Shown here piece after piece: positions 1 through 10,785 of a stretch of DNA of 64,000 bases (positions are counted from its first letter, which is position 1; the number at the start of each line of letters is the position of its first letter). The stretch is from contig NC_086022.1 in NCBI RefSeq assembly GCF_036323735.1, positions 71,058,702 through 71,122,701 on the forward strand, read 5' to 3'. Position numbers and translations under genes: made by a program. The notes under the pieces were generated by a model. That model saw only the letters and a program-made list of their open reading frames with translations. It did no database searches and was not told the DNA's origin. Source of the stretch: Rattus norvegicus. Its lineage: Eukaryota > Chordata > Mammalia > Rodentia > Muridae.

Positions 1-792
1 GTGTGGGAAAGAAAAAAAAAAGAGCTTTCAACAATTGTGGTAACTATTTCCTAATTCAACTTACTTGAGTTTTCACTCATTGTTTTGTCAAGCTTTGATC
101 AATATATTCAATATCGATTTAGAAAATGAAGGGACCGTCTTCAGTGGAATGAGAAAGGAAAAATCCATGGAAAGACATACTTCAGGCTGTCATCTTATTT
201 CCATAGAATGAGAATAGGAAGGAGGGAGAACAAAATAATGACAAAAAAAGTCAACAAAAAAAGGATTATAAAACTTAACCCAGTGATTGAAAATGCAGCC
301 AAGGAAAAAAAAGGGTTAGCTAAAGCAGACACTAGCAAATGCACAAGCTGAAAGACAGATGAAAGTGGCCACAGGACTAAATATTTTCAAAGCAGTGGGT
401 CAGTCACAACGTTATAAAACAGCAGTGATAATAGGGACTGGTAACACAAAGCTAATCAGATGATAAATAGACAGAATCAATGTCCGTTGGTGAGATACAA
501 ACCTATGAACAAGTTTAAGAGAAAGAACACTTGGGAGAAAATCGTGAAACACTGAAGGCAAATTAGATGGTCCATGAGATGCAATGCAGTGACAGGAAAG
601 GAGAATAATTGGCCAAAAGTTGTTATGAAGGAGCAATTAAAGACCATTTAGGAAAAGGTAATGTGACTACATATACACACATACGTGAAAATAAACATGC
701 TTATACACTCATACATATGCTAATGGAAAGAGGACATAGAAAATTTCAGAGATTATTACTGACGCACAGTCTGACCATTGTCGAGCATCTGT
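1..792. other. Unassigned AT-rich flank of the TRBV array
   Basis: I see no gene, RNA or clear repeat here. The sequence is AT-rich with scattered stops in all frames. It is probably intergenic flank of the V array, ending at the target-site duplication of the L1 that follows. Confidence 0.5.
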
Positions 793-808
793 AAAATGCT
801 TTGTACCA

Positions 809-2487
809 ACTAATAGAAGAAAAACTAGGGAAACATCTGGAACACATGAGCACTGGAAAAAATTTCCTGAACAAAACACCAATGGCTTAACGCTCTAAGA
901 TCAAGAATTGACAAATGGGATCTCATAAAACTGCAAAGCTTCTGTAAGGCAAAGAACACTGTGGTTAGGACAAAACGGCAACCAACAGATTGGGAAAAGA
1001 TCTTTACCAATCCTACAACAGATAGAGGCCTTATATCCAAAATATACAAAGAACTCAAGAAGTTAGACCACAGGGAAACAAATAACCCTATTAAAAAATG
1101 GGGCTCAGAGCTAAACAAAGAATTCACAGCTGAGGAATGCCGAATGGCTGAGAAACACCTAAAGAAATGTTCAACATCTTTAGTCATAAGGGAAATGCAA
1201 ATCAAAACAACCCTGAGATTTCACCTCACACCAGTGAGAATGGCTAAGATCAAAAACTCAGGTGACAGCAGATGCTGGCGAGGATGTGGAGAAAGAGGAA
1301 CACTCCTCCATTGTTGGTGGGATTGCAGACTGGTAAAACCATTCTGGAAATCAGTCTGGAGGATCCTCAGAAAATTGGACATTGAACTGCCTGAGGATCC
1401 AGCTATACCTCTCTTGGGCATATACCCAAAAGATGCCCCAACATATAAAAAAGACACGTGCTCCACTATGTTCATTGCAGCCTTATTTATAATAGCCAGA
1501 AGCTGGAAAGAACCCAGATGCCCTTCAACAGAGGAATGGATACAGAAAATGTGGTACATCTACACAATGGAATATTACTCAGCTATCAAAAACAACGACT
1601 TTATGAAATTCGTAGGCAAATGGCTGGAACTGGAAAATATCATCCTGAGTGAGCTAACCCAAACACAGAAAGACATACATGGTATGCACTCACTGATAAG
1701 TGGCTATTAGCCCAAATGCTTGAATTACCCTAGATGCCTAGAACAAATGAAACTCAAGACAGATGATCAAAATGTGAATGGTTCACTCCTTCTTTAAAAG
1801 GGGAACAAGAATACCCTTGGCAGGGAAGAGAGAGGCAAAGATTAAAACAGAGACTGAAGGAACACCCATTCAGAGCCTGCCCCACATGTGGCCCATACAT
1901 GTACAGCCACCCAATTAGACAAGATTGATGAAGCAAAGAAGTGCAGACCGACAGGAGCCGGATGTAGATCGCTCCTGTGAGACACAGCCAGAATACAGCA
2001 AATACAGAGGCGAATACCAGCAGCAAACCACTGAACTGAGAATAGGATCCCCGTTGAAGGAATCAGAGAAAGAACTGGAAGAGCTTGAAGGGGCTCGAGA
2101 CCCCATATGTACAACAATGCCAAGCAACCAGAGCTTCCAGGGACTAAGCCACTACCTAAAGACTATACATGGACTGACCCTGGACTCTGACCTCATAGGT
2201 AGCAATGAATATCCTAGTAAGAGCACCAGTGGAAGGGGAAGCCCTGGGTCCTGCTAAGACTGAACCCCCAGTGAACTAGACTGTTGGGGGGAGGGCGACA
2301 ATGGGGGGAGGGTTGGGAGGGGAACACCGATAAGAAAGGGGAGGGGGGAGGGGGATGTTTTCCCGGAAACTGGGAAAGGGAATAACACTGGAAATGTATA
2401 TAAGAAATACTCAAGTTAATAATAAAAAAAATAAATAAATAAAAAAAGAAATGTAAATAAGAAATACTCAAGTTAATAAAGATAAAA
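809..2487 (+). mobile_element. 5'-truncated L1: ORF2 C-terminus plus 3' UTR
   Basis: The left part encodes the C-terminal end of L1 ORF2 protein. An early in-frame stop near 888 is followed by an open stretch from 961 that ends in the usual ISGY-stop at 1710. The 3' UTR follows, with a G-rich polypurine tract at about 2281-2355 and an A-rich tail. A 16-bp direct repeat, AAAATGCTTTGTACCA, flanks the element at 793-808 and 2488-2503; this is a target-site duplication and fixes both ends. The copy lacks endonuclease and reverse transcriptase and is dead. It ends 240 bp upstream of the start codon of the first V gene, just outside that gene's promoter block. Confidence 0.93.
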
Positions 2488-2664
2488 AAAATGCTTTGTA
2501 CCATGCCTTTTCTTTTCTTTTTACTTTTAGCTATCTAAACTATGCAGTGTTGTTTTTACTCGTTAAAAAAGAAAGATTTATTTACTGTGTTAAAATTTTC
2601 CTTCCATACTATGAAGTGTGTCAGCAACAACATGCATGTAACATGACGACTGTGAATCTGAAAA

Positions 2665-2684
2665 GGGATCTAGTCACAGAAAAG
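2665..2684 (+). promoter_or_regulatory. TRBV promoter block of V gene A (diverged decamer)
   Basis: GGGATCTAGTCACAGAAAAG lies about 60 bp before the leader ATG at 2727. It aligns with blocks at the same distance before the other V genes, where it reads GATGATGTCACAGG or ATCACGTCACAGG. TRBV promoters are known for a conserved CRE-like decamer here. In this copy the core reads TAGTCACA rather than TGRYGTCACA, so it may be weaker. No TATA box is evident. Confidence 0.6.
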
Positions 2685-2726
2685 CCACAGCCTAGGTCTG
2701 GTGTCTCCTTTTGCTAGTCTTCAGTC

Positions 2727-3178
2727 ATGAACATGCGGTTTCTCTGCTGTGTAGCCCTTTATCTCCTGCTAGCAGGTGAGTCTTGGTTTGGGGATTCTTT
2801 ACAATAACTCCAAACCCTCCTTCTTGTCAGGATTTCTTCTTGGGCCACTTTTTAATACTTTTTGTTTTCTTATCTTCTAGGCTCTTTGGATTGCCAAGTT
2901 ATCCAAACTCCACAGCATCTGCTCAGAGGAAAAGGACAGAAAGCAAAAATGACCTGTATTGCTGAAAAGGGACATACTTTTGTTTATTGGTACCAACAGA
3001 AGCAGAACAAAGAGTTAAAATTTTTGATTTATTTTCAACGTCAAGAACCTCGTGACAGTATAGACTTGGTCAAGGAGCGATTCTTAGCTGAGTGTCCCTT
3101 AAACTCTCCCTGCAGCCTGGAAATACAGTCCTCTGAGGCAGGAGACTCAGCATTATACCTCTGTGCCAGCAGTCTGTC
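2727..3178 (+). CDS. T-cell receptor beta variable gene A, TRBV26 subgroup, apparently functional
   Basis: Encodes the variable domain of a T-cell receptor beta chain, which recognises peptide-MHC at the T-cell surface after V(D)J joining. The leader exon is 2727-2775 (49 bp, MNMRFLCCVALYLLLAG), followed by a GTGAG donor. A 105-bp intron ends in TTCTAG, and the V exon is 2881-3178 (298 bp). Translation stays open. It shows the first conserved cysteine (MTC), the WYQQ of FR2, the family's paired FR3 cysteines (AECPLNSPC) and the second conserved cysteine in LYLCASS. A 23-RSS follows directly. Placement in the TRBV26 (mouse V-beta-3-like) subgroup rests on remembered family sequences and on TRBV27/28-like relics to the right; I cannot give the exact number. 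Oddity: an extra cysteine in SLDCQVIQTP near the mature N-terminus. An L1 sits 240 bp upstream. A later in-frame ATG at 2733 could also start the leader. Confidence 0.9.
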
Positions 3179-3217
3179 CACAGCACTGAAATGTGTATTG
3201 TTCTTAGCACACAAACT
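3179..3217 (+). other. V-gene 23-RSS of gene A
   Basis: Heptamer CACAGCA (3179-3185), a spacer of exactly 23 bp (3186-3208) and nonamer ACACAAACT (3209-3217). This is the layout expected 3' of a TRBV exon. It is the signal that RAG1/RAG2 recognises and pairs with a 12-RSS on a D segment. The heptamer keeps the essential CAC; the nonamer keeps the central AAA. Confidence 0.92.
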
Positions 3218-4430
3218 CTCCATGGAGCCAACTCAGGAAGCAGGTGACACTCTGGGTTGGAAGGAAGGAAGAGAAATGAACGGGAGCCAGTGCAAACCAC
3301 AGCAGATTTCACACAAGTCAAGAATGTGTCTAGAAGTAGAGTGACAGTCTCACAATTCAGAAAGACCTTGGGGGCCTGACATGGGAAGAACGATCTTTCT
3401 ATGGTGTTTTCCTCCTCTTTCTTTGCTTTGTGAGGTTCTGTTTGTGTCTACTCCTTGACTCTTCATGTGGTACTCGTGGTGAAAATAAGCTGATCACCAA
3501 GATCTCAAACTCTCTCCATTTCACCATGCTGATAAAGATCAAGATTCCTCTTTCAGAGCCTGAGTTTAATGATCTCAAGAGAATAGAATTGTGATGATCT
3601 ATCAATCCCTTCCCAAGGAACACCTAATACTAGCCATTTGTACATGTGTTTAAAATCATATAAATGTTACTTTATTATGGATGCTACAATATTTTCACTC
3701 TACTCCCTAGGTCAAGATGAATGAAAGACTCAGTACTTCTGTGGGTCCTTCACGCATGGACTTCTTCCAGAAAAGTATTTCAAGTTTTCTGTAAGCAGTA
3801 AAGACAGCATCTCATAGTCTGTTACTGTCAATGTGAAATATATGTTCAGAGATGTGATTATTGAGAAATGAAGGATTATATTATTTTCTCTATCTATAGA
3901 TTATGAAAGGACTCTAGGGACAGCTCACTTTGGCTGCATTCTTAATATACAAGTTCAAAGCCTTCCTCCAAAACCTCACATCTTCCTATGATGTTTCCCC
4001 TGACCTGGAATGACTAGTTAAACAGCGCTCTCTAAGATACTGCCAGTGTTACCATTAAATTGAAGAAGATAATTTCAGAAACATAAAGTCAATACTTCAA
4101 TACAAAAGGGTGAGGAAAAGAAAGAAGAGAAAAAAGATTCAGTGATAGGTAGGGCCTGGGGTCCAAGCAAGCAAAAAACAGGAGAAATTCACATGTAAGG
4201 CCAGATATAGAATATAATGTAAGTTTTACAATATCTTTACTCAAGATCTTGGCGAAAGAGAGAGACAGAAAGAGACAGAGAGACAAAGAATCAGAGGCAG
4301 AGAGACACAAAAAGAAACTAATGAATCAATATTAGTGTTATCCAAAAGTAAAATGATATATTAGTTTGGATACTTATCTTATGAATTCTCAAAATATAGA
4401 AGTGTAGCTTATATTAATAAAACAATTCAA
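3218..4430. other. 3' flank of gene A, no further gene
   Basis: Intergenic sequence of the duplicated V unit. The stretch around 3650-3750 (TTACTTTATTATGGATGC and following) has counterparts downstream of other V copies, for example near 9340-9440 and 15890-15960. I see no coding potential. Confidence 0.5.
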
Positions 4431-5580
4431 GATAGTTCTGAGTGAGTGAAATATTAGTGGGCTTTATTTAATGAGGCATTTCCTTCAGTCACCATAAATT
4501 GCTTTGGTGGCACTGAAACAATAATGTAACAATTGCATCTGCAAAGGGATCATGTCAGAGAAAGGGTGCCTGTGAGGCCTTTAATGGCTTCATGTGACTA
4601 CTTTTTCTCTTCTTTTATCCCCCTTTTGGTTTACTCTCTCAGCCTGCTTTCTTTCTCATTGATACAGTCTTCATGGGAAGAAGACAGTCACTAAAGATAA
4701 CATGTCCCAGTAGTCTCATTAAACATTAACACAGCTCTTTATGAGCTTAGATTTAAAATTTCAAGAAAACTGCCTGGTCTGGCCTCAGTGAGAGAAGATG
4801 CATCTAACTCTGGAGAAACTTGAGGGCCCATGGAGTGGGGAGGCTTGCTGGGGTCAGGTGGGGAGTGGAGACATTCTTTTGGAGACAGGAGAGGAAGAAT
4901 GAGATGAGGAACTGTCAGAGGGAGGGTGGACCAGGAAGGGAATAAGGACTATACCATTAAAGAAAGATTAAAGATAATTATGAAAACATCTCAAGACAAA
5001 AGGGAATTGTGAACATCCAGGCAAGTCTGTGTCACAGAAAAATCGCTATATACACATGTATCTATTTTAACACTTCATAACTGGTTATTTTATTAATGAT
5101 ACAAATATGATACTTAAGATTCCCTTCCTTCCTAATCTGAAACTGAGTGAAACACCCATGTGTCTATATGCATCTCCTTTCTGTTTTTTTCCCTCACAGG
5201 TCCATAGTATTCCCTCCATATCCACTTGTTCAAGGAAGTAAACCAATTTTTTCTAGCTGACTGACAGCATTGAAACCCTTAGACTGAACCTGTCATGAGC
5301 TCTTATAATACCAAGAGCACTGTGAGAAACATGAGGGTTGAGACATGGACTATTACATATATGGCTCACTGGACACATCTTAAAAGTTTCACTATATCTT
5401 CAGAAATACCTGGCAGAGTACAGCATTTCTTCCCTGTCCTCATATCTGCTCTTGACACAACCCAGGAGATAGCCAAAGTCAATCTAGAGGTGATAGTCAG
5501 TTCAGTAGATTCCACATTTTTCCACTTGCTAAGATCTGTTTTATGATAAAGATGCGGATGATGACTTAACAATAACTAAA
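4430..5580 (+). pseudogene. V-less TRBV26 duplication unit (promoter-like block and 3' flank only)
   Basis: Positions 4521-4570 carry CTGCAAAGGGATCATGTCAG, matching the promoter block of the V genes (compare 8104-8123 and 17571-17590). No leader or V exon follows. Instead an old L1 3' UTR fragment lies at about 4765-4985. From about 5055 the sequence resembles the 3' flanks of other V units (ATAACTGGTTATTTTATTAA and AAACTGAGTGAAACACCC; compare 15890-15955). The simplest reading is a tandem V copy whose exons were lost, possibly together with the L1 insertion. The match is by eye only and the boundaries are approximate. Confidence 0.5.
4765..4985 (+). mobile_element. Old L1 (Lx-like) 3' UTR fragment
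   Basis: The run TGGTCTGGCCTCAGTGAGAG, followed by purine-rich G-tracts and a short AT-rich tail, is typical of older rodent L1 (Lx-type) 3' UTRs. No ORF2 sequence is attached. It lies inside the V-less unit. The family call is from memory. Confidence 0.6.
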
Positions 5581-5970
5581 ATCAATAAAAGGGAGAGGTA
5601 GAAATCTATTCGTGTATATAGAGGAGACAGTGCATTGTTATGGTGGCTCAGGCTTATGATTGATGGGCTTCCGAACTGACCTTGACAGGAAGAGAGGAGA
5701 ATGAGAAAACTCTAGAATACCATATCATAAAGAATATAATTAATGGATTAAAGGTATAAGAATTACCTAACAGTTGCATGAGACTCCTGATATCCTGTTG
5801 GCTTATAAAATGTAAATGTATTGTTATAAGAGCAACGTAATTGTAAAATTCTTTCAAGTGAATAAAACTTTAACAAATTCTATTTACTGGTTACAGAAAA
5901 GCTCTTCTAATACTATGAGCTGTTATGGTGGTAACATGAAGCCATAATGTAAGAACTGAGTCTACCAAGG

Positions 5971-5990
5971 GATGATGTCACAGGAAGGTC
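5971..5990 (+). promoter_or_regulatory. TRBV promoter block of V gene B
   Basis: GATGATGTCACAGGAAGGTC lies about 60 bp upstream of the ATG at 6039. TGATGTCACAGG fits the conserved TRBV promoter decamer with a CRE-like core. The same block at the same spacing precedes the other V copies. Confidence 0.72.
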
Positions 5991-6038
5991 ACTGATACAG
6001 CAAAAAGACACCACATCCTTTGCTGCTCCAGTGGAGCC

Positions 6039-6488
6039 ATGGATGCACAGCTTGTCTGCTGTGTAGCACTTTGCCTCCTGGGGGCAGGTGAGATCTAAGC
6101 TTGCAAAATAGATTCAAACACACCCAAATAATTTTCTTGCCAACGTTTCTCTGGGCCAGTGTTCATGCTTTGTCTTGAATTTTCTTCCAGGCTCTTTTGA
6201 TGCTGCTGTTATTCAGACGCCAAGACATTTGATCAAAATGAAAGGGCAGCAAGTAGAGATGAACTGTAACCCCGAAAAGGATCACCCTGCTGTTTTCTGG
6301 TATCAGCAAAAACAGAGCAAAGAGTTAAAGTTCCTGATTTACTTTCAGAATCAACGGCCTGTCGATCAAATAGACATGGTCAAGGAGAGATTCTCAGCTG
6401 AGTGGCCCTCAAACTCACTCTGTAGCCTGAAAATCAGTACTTCTGAAGTAGAAGACTCAGCACTGTACCTGTGCTCCAGCAGTCAATC
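6039..6488 (+). CDS. T-cell receptor beta variable gene B, TRBV26 subgroup, apparently functional
   Basis: Variable segment for a TCR beta chain. The leader exon is 6039-6087 (49 bp, MDAQLVCCVALCLLGAG), followed by a GTGAG donor. The V exon is 6191-6488 (298 bp), after a CTTCCAG acceptor. The frame is open throughout. Landmarks are the first cysteine in MNCNPEKD, VFWYQQ in FR2, FLIYFQNQ leading into CDR2, and the second conserved cysteine in LYLCSSSQ, so the germline CDR3 stem reads CSSS rather than the usual CASS. One of the two extra FR3 cysteines of the subgroup is replaced by tryptophan (AEWPSNSLC), leaving one potentially unpaired. A 23-RSS follows at 6489. A minus-strand ID SINE sits about 170 bp downstream. 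Subgroup assignment is from memory and neighbouring order. Confidence 0.9.
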
Positions 6489-6527
6489 CACAGCACTGAA
6501 ATGTACGCTCCCCTCTGTGCACAAACT
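6489..6527 (+). other. V-gene 23-RSS of gene B
   Basis: Heptamer CACAGCA (6489-6495), a 23-bp spacer and nonamer GCACAAACT (6519-6527). This is a normal TRBV 23-RSS layout directly abutting the V exon. Confidence 0.92.
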
Positions 6528-6698
6528 CACCGGGGAGTCACTTAGGGAGCAGGTGATGTTGGAAGTAAGGGAAATTAACTGGCCTCAGTGCAAACCACAA
6601 CAGACTTCACACAGGAGAACAGCACACCCAGACCAAGTCAGGAAAAGCTGCTCTTCCTTCTTCTCTTTTCTCCTTTTTCTCTTTTGTTGTGTTTTTCT

Positions 6699-6804
6699 TT
6701 TCTTTTTTTTTTTTTTTTGTTCTTTTTTTCGGAGCTGGGGACCAAACCCAGGGCCTTGCGTTTCCTAGGCAAGCGCTCTACCACTGAGCTAAATCCCCAA
6801 CCCC
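6699..6804 (-). mobile_element. ID SINE, minus strand
   Basis: A poly-T run is followed by the reverse complement of the ID/BC1 consensus; read on the minus strand it starts GGGGTTGGGGATTTAGCTCA and ends with an A-rich tail. The 15-bp target-site duplication TTGTTGTGTTTTTCT is at 6684-6698 and 6805-6819. The ID family derives from tRNA-Ala through BC1 RNA and is especially numerous in rat. It is not a tRNA gene. Confidence 0.95.
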
Positions 6805-7595
6805 TTGTTGTGTTTTTCTGACCCTGTATGCCATGCTCTTGCTTTCATGTGGTCCTCACGGCAAGAGTCAGATGGTTACCAGTATCATAAAGTTACTTGG
6901 CATCAGTTTGCACACTGATAAGTTTGGTTCATTCTGAACTTATATTTTAAGAGAAAATGGGTTTGTAATGATATCCCTTGTTTTCTTGGTGAACATTCAA
7001 GTCTACACACATCTGATGTATCTTAATCATATATTACAATACTGCTGTTTGTCACTCAACTTTAGTGAAATACTTCATGTTTCTGTGTGCTCATATAATC
7101 TGCCTCTTCTAAATGAAAGAATACATTTAAAATCTACTTTTTCCAGAAAGGAAATAAATTGTTCACAGTTTCTTTATAGCTTTGTAACCCCTGCTCATAG
7201 CACTTTGTAGACAATTACAATAACTTTATAATATTGCGTGTCTTGGCATATGAGAGTTGAAATATGAAATGTTCTATTGTTTTATTTTACGTATCTGCAT
7301 ACTACCAAAGAATTACTCACAATTAATGTGTGTTTCAACCCCCACCACCATGAAGCACACAAACCTTTCTCTCATATCCTCGTTTCTTCCACTGATATTG
7401 TCCACTGACCAGATCAAGTCATTTTTCACACGGCCAGTAGCTTCACCATATTCCAAAATCTCATGTTGTTCTATCTAGAGACATCATCAATTCTATGAAA
7501 GGGGTGCAGACAAAGACTTAATAATAAATACATAATGTCAATAATTTATTAGGGAATATTAATGGAAAAGATTTGGGTCAATAATATGTGCAGAG

Positions 7596-7604
<9 letters not shown>

Positions 7605-7653
<49 letters not shown>
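7605..7653. repeat. (GA)n microsatellite
   Basis: An uninterrupted GA dinucleotide run of about 49 bp between V units B and C. Confidence 0.97.
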
Positions 7654-7655
<2 letters not shown>

Positions 7656-8109
7656 TGCTGTACTGCTGTGGTTGTTTGAACCTGTAATGACAACAGTCAA
7701 TGTCTGAGAGAAAGACTCACTAATATATCAAGAAAATAGAAGGGAGACTTGTTGGGAATAAAAGAAGGTTCAGTGGGAAGGGAAGAAAATTAGTGGAGAC
7801 AATAGCAAGAATATAATCAAGGTAATATATGAATGTATAATGAGCATGTATATAACACAATTGTAAAAGAATAAAATACAGAACTGTAAACATTGTCTAG
7901 TGGTAGTATATCTTAATCTGATAGCCCAATGATTTTATATTTATACAAATGCATTGACTTTGTTAGTAAAATACATATAAACTGTTTCTGAATGAATAGT
8001 CAATGAGCTATCTCTACAAAGGTGAAGAAGAGTTTGCTTTCTGATACTAAGAACTTTCTCATTCTCACTAGTCACAGAAAGCAGTAATATAGTAGTGGAG
8101 TCTGCAAAA

Positions 8110-8129
8110 GATCACGTCACAGGAAGGCT
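8110..8129 (+). promoter_or_regulatory. TRBV promoter block of V gene C
   Basis: GATCACGTCACAGGAAGGCT sits about 60 bp before the ATG at 8178. CACGTCACAGG combines a CRE-like TRBV decamer with an overlapping ACGTCA core. It is the best match to the motif shared by all the copies. Confidence 0.72.
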
Positions 8130-8177
8130 GCAGATAACACACGAAAACACTGCCTCCTCTGCTGCCCTGGTGTGATC

Positions 8178-8644
8178 ATGGGTACAAGGCTGCTGTGCTG
8201 TGTAGCATTTTGTCTGCTTGGGGCAGGTGAGTACTGAGTCAAAAGGGAAAAGAATGGTCCTCACACTGCAAACTACAGTTCCCAACATTTTTCCTTTTCA
8301 GAGTCTCTCCTGAGCTGTTCTCATTTTCTGTTTCACCCTCTTCTAGGTTCCTTTGTTGCTGAAGTAACCCAGACTCCAAGATACCTGATCAAAGAGAAAG
8401 GACAGAGAGTAAATATGAGCTGTAGTCCTGAAAAGGCGCATACTGCCTTTTACTGGTATCAACAGAACCAGAAAAAAGAACTTACATTTTTGATTAATTT
8501 TCGAAAGGTAGACATTATTGACCAAACAGACTTGGTCAAGAAGAGATTCTCAGCTCAGTGTGTCCCAGACTTACACTGCACCCTGGAGATCCCATCCTCT
8601 GAAGAAGGAGACTCAGCATTGTACTTCTGTGCCAGCAGTCTGTA
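8178..8644 (+). CDS. T-cell receptor beta variable gene C, TRBV26 subgroup, apparently functional
   Basis: Variable segment for a TCR beta chain. The leader exon is 8178-8226 (49 bp, MGTRLLCCVAFCLLGAG), followed by a GTGAG donor. The V exon is 8347-8644 (298 bp), after a TTCTAG acceptor. The frame is open. Landmarks are the first cysteine in VNMSCSPEK (NMS is a potential N-glycosylation site), FYWYQQ, both extra FR3 cysteines in AQCVPDLHC, and the second conserved cysteine in LYFCASSLY. Splice sites and promoter block are intact. The RSS directly follows and has a more diverged nonamer than genes A and B. A minus-strand B3-like SINE (about 9030) and a truncated L1 (9797) lie downstream. Subgroup placement is as for genes A and B. 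Confidence 0.9.
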
Positions 8645-8683
8645 CACAGCACTGAAATGTACATCCCCCTCTGCGCATAAACT
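8645..8683 (+). other. V-gene 23-RSS of gene C
   Basis: Heptamer CACAGCA (8645-8651), a 23-bp spacer and nonamer GCATAAACT (8675-8683). The T at nonamer position 4 is unlike genes A and B (GCACAAACT, ACACAAACT). Usage in rearrangement may be reduced, but the heptamer is intact. Confidence 0.9.
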
Positions 8684-9029
8684 GGTGTGGACACAACTCA
8701 GGAAGTGGGTGATGCCAGAAACTGGAGGGCAGTAACAGAAATTTACAAGATCTGGCATCAACTACAGCAGATTTCACCCTGGGTTGGAGGGTATTTAGAG
8801 GCACACGAGCAACAGGCCAGGTCTGAGAGAGCTGCTCTTCATACCACATTCCTCTCCTCTTTTGCTTGCCTCATGTTTGTCTGTACCTATCCACCATCAC
8901 TCTCCCTTCACACAGAGCTCATGACTGAAGTAAGAAAGTCATTACAGATCACAACTTCTGTTGACATCCTTCCAGAACACTGGTGTTCTTAAGTAACAAT
9001 TTTTGAGATTCAGTTTTTCAAAAATATTT

Positions 9030-9238
9030 AAGTGTGTGTATGCGTATGTACACACATGTGAGGATGCCTACACATGTGCATATTTGACTGGAGATGCCCA
9101 TGGAGTTAAGAAAAGGGAATGTATCTTGGAGTTTGTATTATAGACAACTGTCAGCCACTGGATTAAGTGCTGGGCTCTGAATTCCTGTCATCTCCTAGAG
9201 CCAGATGTCCTAACTGCTGACCATCTTTCTAGCTTCCT
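9030..9238 (-). mobile_element. B3/B2-like SINE, minus strand, degraded
   Basis: Read on the minus strand, the block begins with a diverged AGATGGTCAGCAGTTAGGA-type B2/B3 head and ends in alternating purine-pyrimidine (GTGTGTATGCGTATGTAC on the + strand). The CTGGGCTCTGAATTCCTGTC segment matches the body of rodent B2/B3 SINEs. The family is assigned by eye. Confidence 0.65.
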
Positions 9239-9796
9239 GATTTTGTGTTTAAATCTTAAGAGAATGAAACAAATTTTGTTGGTATAGTAATTGTTTTCTT
9301 GAAGAGAACCCTAGTCTAGCCACATTTGGTACGTATTGAAAGTCATGCAAATGTCATTTTGTTAAGGATGCAGTTCTGACACTCAGTTTCTCTCCTAAGC
9401 TTAAAATGAACAAAACCATGTTTCTATGAGTCAGGCACCCTCTTCCTTCTAATGAACTACAGCATTCTGTATCTTCTTTTTCTGAAAAAGAAAACACTTT
9501 TCCTTTAGTCTTCTCCTAGCATTGAAAACACTTATAAGGAGCATCCCATGTACTTATCATGTGCCCTTTAAATCATATTATGGTATTATACTCCCAGAAT
9601 AATGATTATTGATATGCAGAGAGCTATTTTGGTTTACTTTGTTTTAATTATTAACATAACACCACAGTGTTTGAAAATTACTATATAGTGTAAATCTAAC
9701 TTTAACATATACTAGAGACTTCCTTTATCCTCATGTCTCCTCATGAAACTAGTTAGTTATTTAGTCACAGAAGTCTTGAACTTTCTATACATTAAA

Positions 9797-10001
9797 AATG
9801 TTCATAGTAGCCTTATTAATAGTAGGCAGAAGCTGGAAACAACCCAGATGTCCCTCAATAGAGAAACAGATACAGAAAATGTGGGACATTTATACAGTAG
9901 AGTACTGCTCAGCCATTAAAAACAATGACCTCATGAAATTTGCAGACAAATGGATGAAACTAAAAAATATCATCCTGAGTGAGGAAACACAGTCACAAAT
10001 C

Positions 10002-10032
<31 letters not shown>

Positions 10033-10672
10033 ACCAACCAAACAACCAAACAAACAAAAAAACACATTGAAAGACAGGGACAAAGAATAGAGCAGAGACT
10101 GAGGAAAGCCATCCAGAGACTGACCCACCAGGGGATCGATCTCATATGCAGCCATCAAACCCGGTCACTATTGCTGATGCCAACAAGTGCTTGCTGACAG
10201 GAGCCTGATATGAATGTCTGCTGAGAGGCTCTGACAGAGATGTGAATGCTTGCAGACACCCATAAGACTGGATGTGGGGACCAATGGGACCCCAGTGGAG
10301 GAGTTAGCGGAAGGATTGAAGGAGTTGAAGGGATTTGCAACCCCATAGGAAGAACAACAATATCAACAAACCAGATAACCCCCCTCCAGAGCTTGCAGGG
10401 ACTAAACCACCAACCAAAGAATACACAAAGAGGGACTCATGGCTCCAGACGCATATGTAGCAGATGACTGCCATCAATGGGAGGGGAGGCCCTTGGGCCT
10501 AGAAGAATGCTCAGGCAGTGAGGTGGGAGTGGGTGGGTGGGAGGGGGAGCACCCTCACAGAACCAGAGGGAAGGGGGTGGGAAAGGGGGTTTCTGGAGGG
10601 CAAACCAGGAAGGGGGATAACATTTGAAATGTACATAAATAAAATAAGCAATAAAAATTTTAAAAAACAGCA
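9797..10672 (+). mobile_element. 5'-truncated L1: ORF2 tail plus 3' UTR
   Basis: Begins in the ORF2 C-terminus (FIVALLIVGRSWKQPRCPS-like translation) and continues through the 3' UTR to an A-rich tail at about 10,672. The last ORF2 codons run into a CAAAA-rich tract at about 10,000-10,060 in place of the usual sequence before the stop. The G-rich tract at 10,520-10,615 marks the 3' UTR. No clear target-site duplication was seen. Confidence 0.9.
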
Positions 10673-10785
10673 TTTAGAAATTTCCCAAGACATAATTGGT
10701 TTTTATCATAAAACAAATGATAGCTTAAGATACAATAATTACTTAATACTTAATAGAAAAATACACAAATAAAAGAAAACCCAGA

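Noticed and set aside
961..1710. 249-codon open frame as a cellular gene
   Set aside because: Its content is the C-terminus of L1 ORF2 inside a truncated L1 with a 16-bp target-site duplication.
2862..3344. Open frame continuing through gene A's V exon and RSS
   Set aside because: Splice acceptor and RSS define the exon as 2881-3178; the extension beyond the heptamer is not part of a V gene.
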